Shown piece by piece: positions 21,686 to 29,382 of a DNA stretch of 40,556 bases. Each line of letters begins with the position of its first letter. Position 1 is the stretch's first letter. The stretch lies in NCBI GenBank assembly GCA_045631225.1, contig JAZQUG010000045.1, positions 1 to 40,556 on the forward strand, in the 5' to 3' direction. The stretch comes from Fimenecus sp045631225. GTDB lineage: Bacteria; Bacillota; Clostridia; Oscillospirales; Acutalibacteraceae. The position numbers were made by a program, and so were the translations under genes. The notes under the pieces were generated by a model. The model did no database searches. It was not told where the DNA came from and saw only the letters and a program-made list of their open reading frames with translations.

Positions 21686-22231
21686 TTAACCAAAATATCT
21701 CTTAAGAAGACCTTCGAATGCTTTACCGTGTCTTGCTTCGTCACGAGCCATTTCGTGTACTGTGTCGTGGATAGCGTCGAGACCCTGTTCTTTTGCACGT
21801 TTTGCAAGGTCGAATTTACCCATTGTTGCACCGTTTTCAGCATCAACTCTCATTTCAAGGTTTTTCTTTGTGCTGTCTGTTACAACTTCGCCAAGAAGCT
21901 CTGCGAATTTAGCAGCATGTTCTGCTTCTTCGTAAGCTGCTTTTTCCCAATAAAGACCGATTTCAGGATAACCTTCACGATGAGCAACTCTTGCCATAGC
22001 AAGGTACATACCAACTTCTGAACATTCACCTTCAAAATTAGCACGAAGGTCCATAATGATATCTTCAGAAACACCTTTAGCTACGCCTACAACGTGTTCT
22101 GCTGCCCAAGTTCTTTCATCTTCTTTTACTTCATTGAACTTATCAGCAGGAACTTTACACTGTGGGCATCTTTCAGGAGCTGAATCTCCTTCGTGAACAT
22201 AACCGCAAACTGAACATACAAACTTTTTCAT
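21686..22231 (-). CDS. Reverse rubrerythrin (N-terminal rubredoxin, C-terminal diiron)
   Basis: A 181-residue peroxide-reducing protein. The rubredoxin centre is at the N-terminus (CSVCGY at residues 5-10 and CPQCK near 23), followed by the four-helix diiron domain with EGECSEVGMY, EKAAYEEAEHAAKF and MARDEARHGKAF ligands. This is the order seen in clostridial reverse rubrerythrins. The start at 22231 follows GGAGG; the frame runs 5 codons further upstream without support. It is cotranscribed with perR (26-nt gap). The last 25 codons and terminator come from the inserted element; the replacement alters only a few residues, so function should be kept. Confidence 0.93.
   Translation of the reverse strand: MKKFVCSVCGYVHEGDSAPERCPQCKVPADKFNEVKEDERTWAAEHVVGVAKGVSEDIIMDLRANFEGECSEVGMYLAMARVAHREGYPEIGLYWEKAAYEEAEHAAKFAELLGEVVTDSTKKNLEMRVDAENGATMGKFDLAKRAKEQGLDAIHDTVHEMARDEARHGKAFEGLLKRYFG
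21723..21757 (+). repeat. Right attachment repeat (inside the intact rubrerythrin gene)
   Basis: Partner of 13652-13686 with one mismatch at 21743. It covers codons for the conserved ferritin-like helix DEARHGKA, which explains why the target is constant between hosts. Confidence 0.85.
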
Positions 22232-22257
22232 GTTTTTTTCCTCCAAAAAATAATATT

Positions 22258-22638
22258 TTAATTTAATTTATTACAATGTTTACATGAGCCAAAAGCCATT
22301 AAACTGTAATTTATAACACTTTCAATAATATCATCTGAAAAGGTGATAGATTCTTCTTTAAATGACATTAAATCGTATACATTCCCACATTTTAAACATT
22401 TAAAATGTGCGTGTGGATTTACATTACCATCAAAACGGTCGGTAGCACCATCAGGAATTCTGATTAATTGACCATTTTCCTCAAGTTGAGACAGATTTCT
22501 GTAAAGTGTTCCCAAACTTAAGTTAGGAATAATTTCACGAACAGAAAGATAAAGTTCCATTGCAGTAGGGTGGTCAACACGAGAACGTAACTCTTTAATT
22601 ATTGCATTTCGTTGTTTACTTTTTCTTTCAATAGCCAT
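22258..22638 (-). CDS. perR: PerR-type peroxide repressor (Fur family)
   Basis: A 126-residue Fur-family regulator with the winged helix (DHPTAMELYLSVREIIPNLS, then LGTLYRNLSQLEENG) and a dimer domain. That domain has the regulatory metal ligands in DRFDGNVNPHAHF and a structural zinc site formed by CLKCG and CKHC. The DRFDGN-x-x-x-H-x-H pattern is that of clostridial PerR rather than Fur. It heads an operon with reverse rubrerythrin, a classical PerR target in Clostridium. A perfect 7-1-7 palindrome lies over its own promoter, so autorepression is expected. Confidence 0.88.
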   Translation of the reverse strand: MAIERKSKQRNAIIKELRSRVDHPTAMELYLSVREIIPNLSLGTLYRNLSQLEENGQLIRIPDGATDRFDGNVNPHAHFKCLKCGNVYDLMSFKEESITFSDDIIESVINYSLMAFGSCKHCNKLN

Positions 22639-22656
22639 TTAATCACCTCACTAACA

Positions 22657-22699
22657 GTAATGATTATCATTATTATATCATAATATTTTTATTTGTCAA
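22657..22699 (-). promoter_or_regulatory. perR operon promoter with PerR box
   Basis: On the minus strand TTGACA (22694-22699), 17-bp spacer, TATAAT (22671-22676). Just downstream TAATGATTATCATTA (22657-22671) is a perfect 7-1-7 inverted repeat of the Fur/PerR type overlapping the start point. Confidence 0.85.
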
Positions 22700-22799
22700 T
22701 AGTTTATTACGAAAAAAGTTAAAAATTGGAAATTATGGAAAACTTGACGATAATGCTCTTTTTTGGTAATATAATGGTATAAAATTTTAAGGATGTGTG

Positions 22800-24824
22800 A
22801 TGATGACCAACAAAATATTTAAACGTTTTGTATCTATATTATTAGTTATTTCAATTATATTATCATCTTCATGTTGTTTTTATGTTTCTGCACAATCTAA
22901 ATCTGGTTATATTAACATAGATTCTGTTAAAGTCAGAAAAGGCCCTACAACGCTCGAAAATAATGAAATAAAAGTCAATGACAGTAATCTTCTTTTAAAT
23001 AAAAATCATTCTGTTACTATCTTAGAAACTGTTAATAGTCAAGGGGATGATAATGTTCCTAAATGGTGTCATATTAAATTTACATATAATGGAAAACAGT
23101 ATGAAGGATATGTTGCTGCAAATTTTGTAACTGAAAAGGTACAAGCACAACCGGGCGGAATTATGCCTGATGGAGTACCAGAAATATATAAGAGTTATAT
23201 TAAAGATATAGCTTCTGCACATCCAAATTGGAAATTTGTTTTTTATGATACAGGACTAGAGTGGTCAAGCTTATTTTCTAAAGATGCTCAAGGCTTTATA
23301 GGCAGAAGTCTTATTGAGAATGTTTTCCCTATTTCATATCGTTCATTAGAACCCGGTGCATATAATTGGGAAACTGATAAATTTATTGCACAGGATGCAG
23401 GTCGTTGGTATCAGGCTAACGACCAAACAATTGCATTTTATATGGACCCGAGAAACTTTATGAATGATGAAAATATATTTATGTTTGAATCTTTAGAATA
23501 TAATGAAAATACTCATACAGTTTCAGGTGTTGAAGCAATTTTAAAGGGTTCATTTATGGCCGGAAAAAGCATTGTTAATACAGAGGGACAAGCTGTAACA
23601 TATGCACAAGCATATATTGATGCTGCTAAAATATCAGGTGTTAGTCCATATCATCTTGCAGCAAGAACAGTTCAAGAAGTTGGTACAAGTGGTACAAGTG
23701 GTTCAGTAAATGGCAATTCAGGTTATTACAACTATTATAATATTGGTGCTAACAGCAGTAGTGACCCTGTTGCAAATGCTTTAAATTTTGCAAAAACAAC
23801 AGATGAGAAGTATATGCTTCCTTGGAACTCTCCATATAAGGCAATCGTTGGTGGTGCATTATGGATTGGTAAGGGTTATATAGATAAGGGTCAGGATACT
23901 TTATATTATCAGAAATTTAATGTCGTTAATCAAGTGTGGACACATCAATATATGACTAATATTATGGCTCCTTATCAGGAATCAGAGGATATTTATAAAT
24001 CATATAAAGAACTTAATATTATTGATGTACCATATGTTTTTGTAATTCCTTATTACAGAAATATGCCTGAAAAAGCGTGTGAATTACCAAAATCATCTAA
24101 TGGCAGCCCTAACAACTGGTTAAGTTCACTTACGATTGAAGGTTATGATTTTTCATTTGATGGAAATAAGACAAGTGGTTATTCAATTAAGGTTCCTGAA
24201 TCAGTTTCTTCAGTAAATATTTCAGCAAAATCAATAAGCTCCAAAGCTACAGTTGAGGGAACAGGCAAAATTAATCTGAATCCAGGTAGCAATAGTATTA
24301 AGATAGTTGTAACAGCTGAAAACGGCAATAAAAAGACATATTCTGTTGAGATTGTCAGAAATTCGACAAATCTAATTCCGTTAACAGGAATATCATTGGA
24401 TAAAACTGAATTGACAATGTTTAATGGTGAAACAAAGAAGCTGACTGTTAAATACAATCCATCTAATACAACTGACAATAAAACCGTTACATTGAGTTCG
24501 TCAGATAAAACTGTTGTAACCGTTGAAAATGACGGTACAGTAAAAGCAATTGGTAAAGGTACAGCAACCGTTACAGCAAAGGTTGGTAGTTTTACAGCTA
24601 CATGCAAAGTAACAGTTTCTAACAAAGTGTTAACCGGTGATATAGATGCTGATGGAGCAGTTACTCTATCAGATGCTCTTATGATTTTCAAATATAAGAG
24701 CGGAGAGGTTAAACTTTCAGACACTGCAATCAAAGCTGCTGATACAGATAAAAACAGTAAAGTAGAATTAGCAGATGCTTTAAGAATTTTTAAATTTAAA
24801 AGCGGAGAAATAGAAAAATTATAA
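22800..24824 (+). CDS. Secreted SH3/glucosaminidase protein with Ig-like domains and dockerin
   Basis: A 674-residue secreted protein. It has a signal peptide (about residues 1-31), a bacterial SH3-like domain (about 35-110) and a LytD-type endo-beta-N-acetylglucosaminidase domain (about 125-420; ISGVSPYHLAARTVQEVGTS carries the predicted catalytic Glu). A cadherin-like/beta-sandwich domain and a BIG2 Ig-like domain (ISLDKTELTMFNGETKKLTV) follow, and then a C-terminal dockerin with two calcium loops (GDIDADGAVTLSDAL and AADTDKNSKVELADAL). Expected to cleave peptidoglycan glycan strands at the surface and bind a cohesin. Start could be 22797, 22800 or 22803; AAGGA at 22789-22793 favours the ATGs. 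TTGACG (22744) and TATAAT-like runs precede it. Confidence 0.88.
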   Translation: MMTNKIFKRFVSILLVISIILSSSCCFYVSAQSKSGYINIDSVKVRKGPTTLENNEIKVNDSNLLLNKNHSVTILETVNSQGDDNVPKWCHIKFTYNGKQYEGYVAANFVTEKVQAQPGGIMPDGVPEIYKSYIKDIASAHPNWKFVFYDTGLEWSSLFSKDAQGFIGRSLIENVFPISYRSLEPGAYNWETDKFIAQDAGRWYQANDQTIAFYMDPRNFMNDENIFMFESLEYNENTHTVSGVEAILKGSFMAGKSIVNTEGQAVTYAQAYIDAAKISGVSPYHLAARTVQEVGTSGTSGSVNGNSGYYNYYNIGANSSSDPVANALNFAKTTDEKYMLPWNSPYKAIVGGALWIGKGYIDKGQDTLYYQKFNVVNQVWTHQYMTNIMAPYQESEDIYKSYKELNIIDVPYVFVIPYYRNMPEKACELPKSSNGSPNNWLSSLTIEGYDFSFDGNKTSGYSIKVPESVSSVNISAKSISSKATVEGTGKINLNPGSNSIKIVVTAENGNKKTYSVEIVRNSTNLIPLTGISLDKTELTMFNGETKKLTVKYNPSNTTDNKTVTLSSSDKTVVTVENDGTVKAIGKGTATVTAKVGSFTATCKVTVSNKVLTGDIDADGAVTLSDALMIFKYKSGEVKLSDTAIKAADTDKNSKVELADALRIFKFKSGEIEKL

Positions 24825-24830
24825 AATTTG

Positions 24831-24860
24831 TGGGTAGATTGAATTTTCTACCCACTTTTT
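24831..24860 (+). terminator. Terminator after the dockerin protein
   Basis: TGGGTAGA (24831-24838) pairs with TCTACCCA (24847-24854), then CTTTTT. Confidence 0.85.
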
Positions 24861-24871
24861 ATATAAAAAAA

Positions 24872-24898
24872 GAACACTTTCCATTTAAGGAAGTGTTC
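24872..24898 (-). terminator. Terminator-like hairpin beside the broken tRNA-Ser copy
   Basis: GAACACTTTCC and GGAAGTGTTC arms with T run on the minus strand. Resembles the hairpin at 25037-25069 that follows the intact tRNA-Ser, so it is a duplicated terminator. Confidence 0.65.
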
Positions 24899-24906
24899 AG
24901 AATATA

Positions 24907-24929
24907 TGGCGGAGAGCAAGGGATTCGAA
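24907..24929 (-). pseudogene. 3' fragment of a tRNA-Ser copy
   Basis: Twenty-three bases are identical to 25078-25100, the CCA, acceptor and half T-arm of the intact tRNA-Ser. Homology stops in the T-loop at TTCGAA, where a hairpin repeat begins. Confidence 0.85.
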
Positions 24930-25030
24930 TTATAAATTCACAATGCAAATGAGAAATTTGCATTGTCCTCTTCGTTAAAAACAGTCCACCGGACTGTTTT
25001 TTTAACACTCAGACCCTACGGGTTCGAATC
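24930..25030. repeat. Hairpin repeat element inserted at a tRNA T-loop
   Basis: Contains two strong hairpins: AATGCAAAT/ATTTGCATT (about 24941-24965) and ACAGTCC/GGACTGT (24981-24997). The far end reads GGGTTCGAATC (25020-25030), an inverted T-arm mimic of the GGGATTCGAA at 24920. Related in layout to the element at 29674-29820. Confidence 0.6.
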
Positions 25031-25036
25031 AATAAT

Positions 25037-25069
25037 TCAAAAAAAACACTTCCTATAATAGGTAGTGTT
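25037..25069 (-). terminator. Terminator of tRNA-Ser
   Basis: AACACTACC/GGAAGTGTT-type hairpin on the minus strand followed by eight T, starting about 9 nt after the tRNA 3' end. Confidence 0.75.
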
Positions 25070-25077
25070 CTTTGTTT

Positions 25078-25170
25078 TGGCGGAGAGCAAGGGATTCGAA
25101 CCCTCGAAACCGTTTTAGCAGTTTACACGATTTCCAGTCGTGCTCCTTCGACCAGCTCGGACAACTCTCC
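25078..25170 (-). tRNA. tRNA-Ser (anticodon GGA)
   Basis: The minus strand folds as a class II tRNA: acceptor GGAGAGT with CTCTCC plus encoded CCA, anticodon stem and loop CGACTGGAAATCG with anticodon GGA, a long variable arm and T-loop GGTTCGAATCC. It reads UCC/UCU serine codons. Confidence 0.95.
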
Positions 25171-25186
25171 ATATCAAACTTCAAAT

Positions 25187-25215
25187 ATTATATCTAATGA
25201 CAGTTTTAAAATCAA
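25187..25215 (-). promoter_or_regulatory. tRNA-Ser promoter
   Basis: Minus strand TTGATT (25210-25215), 17-bp spacer, TATAAT (25187-25192), about 17 bp before the tRNA 5' end. Confidence 0.75.
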
Positions 25216-25243
25216 GTACTTTTCTTATTTTATTTAAACTAAA

Positions 25244-25272
25244 TTGACATTTTTTTACGCATATAATATAAT
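25244..25272 (+). promoter_or_regulatory. Promoter of the AGCS symporter gene
   Basis: Consensus TTGACA (25244-25249), 17-bp spacer, TATAAT (25267-25272). Confidence 0.85.
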
Positions 25273-25303
25273 TTTACTAAATTTGATGTTATGAGGTTAA
25301 AGT

Positions 25304-26704
25304 ATGTTAAATAATTTTATTTCAACTATTAATGATGTTTTATATAGCTATGTTCTTATTATAATTCTTGTTTTAGGAGGATTGTATTTTACATTTAGAA
25401 CAAAATTTGTACAATTCAGACTTTTGAAAGAGCAATTCCGTGCTGTTATTGAAAAACCGGCAGATGGAAAAGGTGTATCCTCTTTTCAAGCTCTTATGGT
25501 TTCAACCGCATCACGTGTTGGCACCGGAAATATCATCGGAGTTTCAACAGCACTTTGCTTAGGTGGTTTCGGCTCTGTTTTTTGGATGTGGCTTATCGCA
25601 TTAATTGGTAGTGCATCAGCTTTTATAGAAAGTACTTTGGCGCAGATATATAAACGTAAAGGTTCAGATGGTTGCTATGGTGGTCCCGCATATTATATTG
25701 AAAGTGCATTAAATAATAAACCATTAGCAATACTTTTTTCTGTATTGCTTATAATTACATATGGTTTCGGTTTTAATATGTTAGCTTCATATAATCTGCA
25801 GTCTACTTTCTCCGGATATGATTTCTATAATGCGGAAACTTCTCCTTGGATAATTGGCTTAGTTGTTGCTGTTATAGTTGGATATTGCCTCTTTGGTGGC
25901 GGTAAACGAGTTTTAAATGTAACAAGTACACTTGTACCAATTATGGGAGTAGCATATATTCTTATTGCTGTTATTATTGTTTTAATGAATTTTAAATTAC
26001 TACCAAACATTATTGAAACAATTTTTACTGAAGCATTTAATTTTAAAGCAATTTTTGGTGGTTTCAGTGGTTCATGCGTAATTTATGGTATTAAACGTGG
26101 ACTTTTCAGTAATGAAGCCGGTGTTGGTTCTGCACCAAATGCATCAGCTTCGGCAGAGGTTAACCATCCTGTAAAACAAGGTCTTGTTCAGGTTCTATCT
26201 GTTTTCATTGATACTATTCTTGTTTGTTCTGCAACAGCATTTATGTGTATGAGTTCAGGTGTAGAACCATCTGCTGAACTTTCAGGTGCACCTTATGTTC
26301 AGGCTGCACTCACTGAAACTCTTGGTGCTTTTGGCCCGATATTTATAACAGTAGCAATGATTCTTTTTGCATTTACTACTCTTATAGGAAATCTTTTCTA
26401 TGTTGATAAATGTATTTATCATATATTTGGTAAAAAACCGGGAAAAGCATTCATGAGTATATATTATGTTATTGCATCGGTAATTATTTTTGTCGGTGCA
26501 GGTTTAAATGCTGATTTACTTTGGGGAATTGCGGATGTTACAATGGGCGCGATGACTATAATCAATATGCCTGTTATAATTTATCTCGGTAAATACGCTT
26601 TTGCGGCATTAAAAGATTATGAACAACAACGTAAAAATGGTATAGAACCTGTTTTTAAGTCAAAAAATATTGATTTGCCTCATAAAACTCATTTTTGGAA
26701 TTAA
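25304..26704 (+). CDS. Sodium:alanine symporter family (AGCS) transporter
   Basis: A 466-residue inner-membrane protein with about 10-11 hydrophobic helices. Family hallmarks are visible: GLYFTFRTKFVQFRLLKEQF near the start, SSFQALMVSTASRVGTGNI in helix 2-3 and GIKRGLFSNEAGVGSAPNAS in the middle. AGCS proteins import alanine or glycine (sometimes glutamine) with Na+ or H+. The ATG follows GAGG at short distance. Single-gene unit with its own strong promoter and a terminator at 26713-26740. Confidence 0.93.
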   Translation: MLNNFISTINDVLYSYVLIIILVLGGLYFTFRTKFVQFRLLKEQFRAVIEKPADGKGVSSFQALMVSTASRVGTGNIIGVSTALCLGGFGSVFWMWLIALIGSASAFIESTLAQIYKRKGSDGCYGGPAYYIESALNNKPLAILFSVLLIITYGFGFNMLASYNLQSTFSGYDFYNAETSPWIIGLVVAVIVGYCLFGGGKRVLNVTSTLVPIMGVAYILIAVIIVLMNFKLLPNIIETIFTEAFNFKAIFGGFSGSCVIYGIKRGLFSNEAGVGSAPNASASAEVNHPVKQGLVQVLSVFIDTILVCSATAFMCMSSGVEPSAELSGAPYVQAALTETLGAFGPIFITVAMILFAFTTLIGNLFYVDKCIYHIFGKKPGKAFMSIYYVIASVIIFVGAGLNADLLWGIADVTMGAMTIINMPVIIYLGKYAFAALKDYEQQRKNGIEPVFKSKNIDLPHKTHFWN

Positions 26705-26712
26705 ACTATTAT

Positions 26713-26740
26713 GCACCGATTCTTTTTATTTGGTGCTTTT
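26713..26740 (+). terminator. Weak terminator after the symporter gene
   Basis: GCACC (26713-26717) pairs with GGTGC (26732-26736), followed by TTTT. Short stem, so moderate confidence. Confidence 0.55.
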
Positions 26741-26744
26741 GCTA

Positions 26745-26773
26745 TTGATGTGTAGGGGTTAATATGATAGAAT
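26745..26773 (+). promoter_or_regulatory. Promoter of the SGNH hydrolase gene
   Basis: TTGATG (26745-26750), 17-bp spacer, TAGAAT (26768-26773). Confidence 0.65.
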
Positions 26774-26804
26774 TAGTTTTGAATATAGATTGGAGGTCAA
26801 AATA

Positions 26805-27536
26805 ATGAAGAATAACAATACAAAGAAATATATCAGATTTATATTTTCATTTTTAATTGTTTTCACTATTATATTCTTATCTACTTTTATTTTTGGATTA
26901 TCAGGATTACATTTAAGAAAAAATCCTCAAGAAGGACAGGTAAAGGTTGCTTGTGTTGGAGATAGTGTTACATATGGACATGGTGTTAGTTTATGGCACA
27001 AAAATAATTATCCGACTGTTTTACAAAATCTATTAGGCGATGGTTATAATGTTCAGAATTTTGGTGTAAGTCTTTCGACTGTTCAAAGTACAGGTGATTT
27101 TCCATACATCGAAACTCACTCATATGCTCCAAGCATTGAATATGATGCTGATATACTTGTTTTTATGCTTGGTAGTAATGACTCAAAACCTTATAACTGG
27201 ACTGATTCCCAAACATTTAAACAGCATTACATTAAACTTCTTAACTCCTACTGCACTAATGGCAACAATCCTGAAATATATTTGTGTACACTTGCAAGAG
27301 TTTATTATAAAGATTTAAACCAAACATCAGGAGAAGCAGCTTTTGATGTTCAGGCAGATGTTGTTGACAAGATGAATGTTGTGATAAAAGAAGTAGCAAC
27401 AGAATATGGATATAAGTTAATTGATGTATATTCAGTTACGGCAACTGATAGAAATCTTTATATTTTTGATTATGTTCATCCTAATATAAATGGTGCAAAA
27501 GCAATCGCAGAAGAAGTATATCAAAATATTAAATAA
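26805..27536 (+). CDS. SGNH/GDSL hydrolase, membrane-anchored
   Basis: A 243-residue protein with one N-terminal membrane helix or uncleaved signal (about residues 10-34) and an SGNH esterase domain outside the membrane. Block I is CVGDSVTYGHG (nucleophile S54), block III MLGSNDSKPYN, and the catalytic Asp/His pair is DYVHPN near the C-terminus. Family members deacylate lipids, glycans or cell-wall polymers; the substrate cannot be told. ATG 26805 lies 7 nt after GGAGG; the frame continues 5 codons upstream without need. Ends with a hairpin that also covers the next gene's ribosome site. Confidence 0.87.
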   Translation: MKNNNTKKYIRFIFSFLIVFTIIFLSTFIFGLSGLHLRKNPQEGQVKVACVGDSVTYGHGVSLWHKNNYPTVLQNLLGDGYNVQNFGVSLSTVQSTGDFPYIETHSYAPSIEYDADILVFMLGSNDSKPYNWTDSQTFKQHYIKLLNSYCTNGNNPEIYLCTLARVYYKDLNQTSGEAAFDVQADVVDKMNVVIKEVATEYGYKLIDVYSVTATDRNLYIFDYVHPNINGAKAIAEEVYQNIK

Positions 27537-27540
27537 ACTT

Positions 27541-27579
27541 AAAATCGCTCCTTGCATAAAATGAATGGGAGTGATTTTT
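27541..27579 (+). terminator. Hairpin that doubles as terminator and occluder of the next ribosome site
   Basis: AAAATCGCTCC (27541-27551) pairs with GGGAGTGATTTT (27567-27578), then more T. The right arm is the Shine-Dalgarno GGGAGTGAT of the next gene, so readthrough mRNA would have that site paired. Confidence 0.65.
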
Positions 27580-28065
27580 TTGCGAAGTTTTGATTATAAC
27601 AGAACAAATGCTGTAGAATATGCTAAACGTTGGGCATTGTCAAGAAATCCAAGGTATTATGATTTTCAAGGAATAGGTGGGGATTGCACTAATTTTGCGT
27701 CGCAATGTATTTATTCCGGTGCCGGCGTTATGAATTATACTAAAGATTATGGCTGGTATTATATTTCACCTGATAATCGTTCTGCAGCATGGTCGGGAGT
27801 AAACTATCTTTATAGATTTCTTACAACAAATGAAAGCGTAGGTCCTGTCGGAACAGAAACGTCCTTAAATGAAATACAAATAGGCGATGTGATTTTTTTG
27901 AATAATGGGCAACGGTTATATCATACTCTTGTTGTAACAGGTTTTGATGCTGATGGAGAGATTCTGATATGTGCTCATACAGTAGATTCATATATGCGAC
28001 GTCTGGAAACTTACCGATATTACTCAACAGTTCCTGTTCATATTGAAAAAGTTAATACTTGGTAA
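27580..28065 (+). CDS. Small amidase-domain (Amidase_6-like) protein
   Basis: A 161-residue single-domain protein of the putative amidase family: FDYNRTNAVEYAKRWALSRN, then GIGGDCTNFASQC with the likely catalytic Cys in the DCTNF motif, and a later His in RLYHTLVVTGF. These NlpC/P60-like folds usually cut peptide or glycan-linked amides. No signal peptide is seen. I prefer TTG 27580 as start because GGGAGTGAT ends 5 nt before it; an in-frame ATG at 27565 would place the ribosome site inside the gene. Terminator at 28071-28101. Confidence 0.8.
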   Translation: MRSFDYNRTNAVEYAKRWALSRNPRYYDFQGIGGDCTNFASQCIYSGAGVMNYTKDYGWYYISPDNRSAAWSGVNYLYRFLTTNESVGPVGTETSLNEIQIGDVIFLNNGQRLYHTLVVTGFDADGEILICAHTVDSYMRRLETYRYYSTVPVHIEKVNTW

Positions 28066-28070
28066 AAGAA

Positions 28071-28101
28071 AAAGGATTGGTATAGATAAAACCAATCCTT
28101 T
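28071..28101. terminator. Bidirectional terminator
   Basis: AAAGGATTGGT (28071-28081) pairs with ACCAATCCTTT (28091-28101); lies between two converging genes. Confidence 0.85.
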
Positions 28102-28111
28102 AATTTTAATA

Positions 28112-29275
28112 TTATATCTGCTCTAAAATATATTTTTTAACATCTTCAAGTTTACTTTCTTTCCATTTGCCTTCTTCTGCTTTTTCAGCTAAAGGACAAA
28201 TAATGAAGAAATCAAGCGTTTCACCGGGTACTCTACCTGTTCTTAAAGGTTCAGCAAAATGTTCTTTCCATTTTTCTTCACTTGCACCTTTAAATTCCTC
28301 AGGCTTTAAATAGGTCATTTGACGTTTTGTAGCAGAAATCAGCATTTTAGCTGACAAGGGAGCTAAAAGCTCGTAATCATCGTTCTGAACATCAACAAAT
28401 ATACGTGGTAATTCATCTTTTATAATATGTTCCTCACCACGAACAATTTTAATTCCCATAGGTTCATATGTGAATTCATTTTCTGTAAAATTCAGCTTGA
28501 TAATCAAACCAATGTCAGTATTGAACTGTGAACGCTGATAATCAGTATCAAAAATAAAATTGCCCAATGAATAGAAAATGATTTTGTCACCGACAGTTTC
28601 ATAATTCATAGGAACATGTGGATGATGTGCAACAACAATGTCAGCACCCATTTTAAGATACTTATGGTATCTTTCCCGAGTATATGGAGAGGGTAGTGGA
28701 GTAAATTCTTCACCTGCGTGAGCAACAACAATACACCAACGACAAGTCTTTTTGATTTCATCAATTGATTTTTGAATTTCGTCAAGGTCACTCCAACTAT
28801 AACAACCGGGCTTATCCACATCAGCTTTACGACAAGCACGCTGATAACCAACGCCAAACATACCGATTCCACCTGCTTCATTAAGAATAACAGGCTTTCT
28901 TGCCTCATCAATATTCATTCCTGCACCGATAGTCTGCACATTGTTTTCCTTTGCGATTTTCAATGTACTCTCAATACCGTAAGGACCTGCATCCATAATA
29001 TGATTATTGCATATGTTCCATATATCAGATTTCATATTGTTAAGAACTTTTACCGCTTTAGGGTCAATTGTATGCAACAATTGTTGAACACCGCTGGATG
29101 TTGTATTCTGTTCAGAATCAGCCACAGGACCTTCAACATTCGAAATCACATGGTCAGCACTATAAAGAAATTGGAGTATTTCATCCGATATTAAATTTTT
29201 ATCATCCCATTTACCATACATGTATCGGTCAAAACCAATATCACCGGTAAAAACTAATGAAGTTGATTTTTTCAT
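28112..29275 (-). CDS. CapA-family (poly-gamma-glutamate synthesis type) metallophosphatase
   Basis: A 387-residue protein of the CapA/PgsA family in the calcineurin-like superfamily. Visible motifs are FTGDIGFDRYM at the start, SNVEGPVA, NNHIMDAG, VVAHAGEEF and AHHPHVPMNYE, together forming the metal site, and the family-typical FYSLGNFIFDT. CapA is tied to poly-gamma-glutamate capsule in Bacillus, but no capBC partners are here, and many stand-alone homologues have unknown substrates. No signal peptide is seen. AAAGG precedes the ATG; promoter at 29306-29334. Confidence 0.87.
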   Translation of the reverse strand: MKKSTSLVFTGDIGFDRYMYGKWDDKNLISDEILQFLYSADHVISNVEGPVADSEQNTTSSGVQQLLHTIDPKAVKVLNNMKSDIWNICNNHIMDAGPYGIESTLKIAKENNVQTIGAGMNIDEARKPVILNEAGGIGMFGVGYQRACRKADVDKPGCYSWSDLDEIQKSIDEIKKTCRWCIVVAHAGEEFTPLPSPYTRERYHKYLKMGADIVVAHHPHVPMNYETVGDKIIFYSLGNFIFDTDYQRSQFNTDIGLIIKLNFTENEFTYEPMGIKIVRGEEHIIKDELPRIFVDVQNDDYELLAPLSAKMLISATKRQMTYLKPEEFKGASEEKWKEHFAEPLRTGRVPGETLDFFIICPLAEKAEEGKWKESKLEDVKKYILEQI

Positions 29276-29305
29276 AAAAATAAACCTTTCAAATAATGTG
29301 AAATA

Positions 29306-29334
29306 ATTATATCATCAAACATTAACCATTTCAA
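29306..29334 (-). promoter_or_regulatory. Promoter of the CapA-family gene
   Basis: Minus strand TTGAAA (29329-29334), 17-bp spacer, TATAAT (29306-29311). Confidence 0.75.
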
Positions 29335-29382
29335 GTTTTATGAAGTTTATATTCTCTATTTAATGTTCAAGTATTAAATTGT

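Larger units (their letters stand above)
13652..21757. mobile_element. 8.1-kb integrative element in the 3' end of a rubrerythrin gene
   Basis: A 35-bp direct repeat with one mismatch marks both ends (13652-13686 and 21723-21757) and lies inside rubrerythrin coding sequence. A tyrosine integrase gene is adjacent to the left end. Inside are a WYL regulator, a GNAT gene, a second tyrosine recombinase, an HTH switch region and small unknown genes. Codon use differs from the host (more GCG, CGG and GGCGG runs) and hairpins are GC-rich. No capsid, portal, relaxase, T4SS or transposase gene is recognisable, so it is a cryptic or satellite-type element that may rely on a helper. Integration keeps the host gene intact by supplying a new 3' end and terminator. 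Confidence 0.85.

Noticed and set aside
13652..21757. Whole-element reassignment of TAG to an amino acid
   Set aside because: The GNAT and HTH genes of the same element end properly with TAG, so TAG still works as a stop.
13652..21757. Prophage or conjugative transposon
   Set aside because: No capsid, terminase, portal, tail, relaxase, coupling protein or T4SS gene can be seen.
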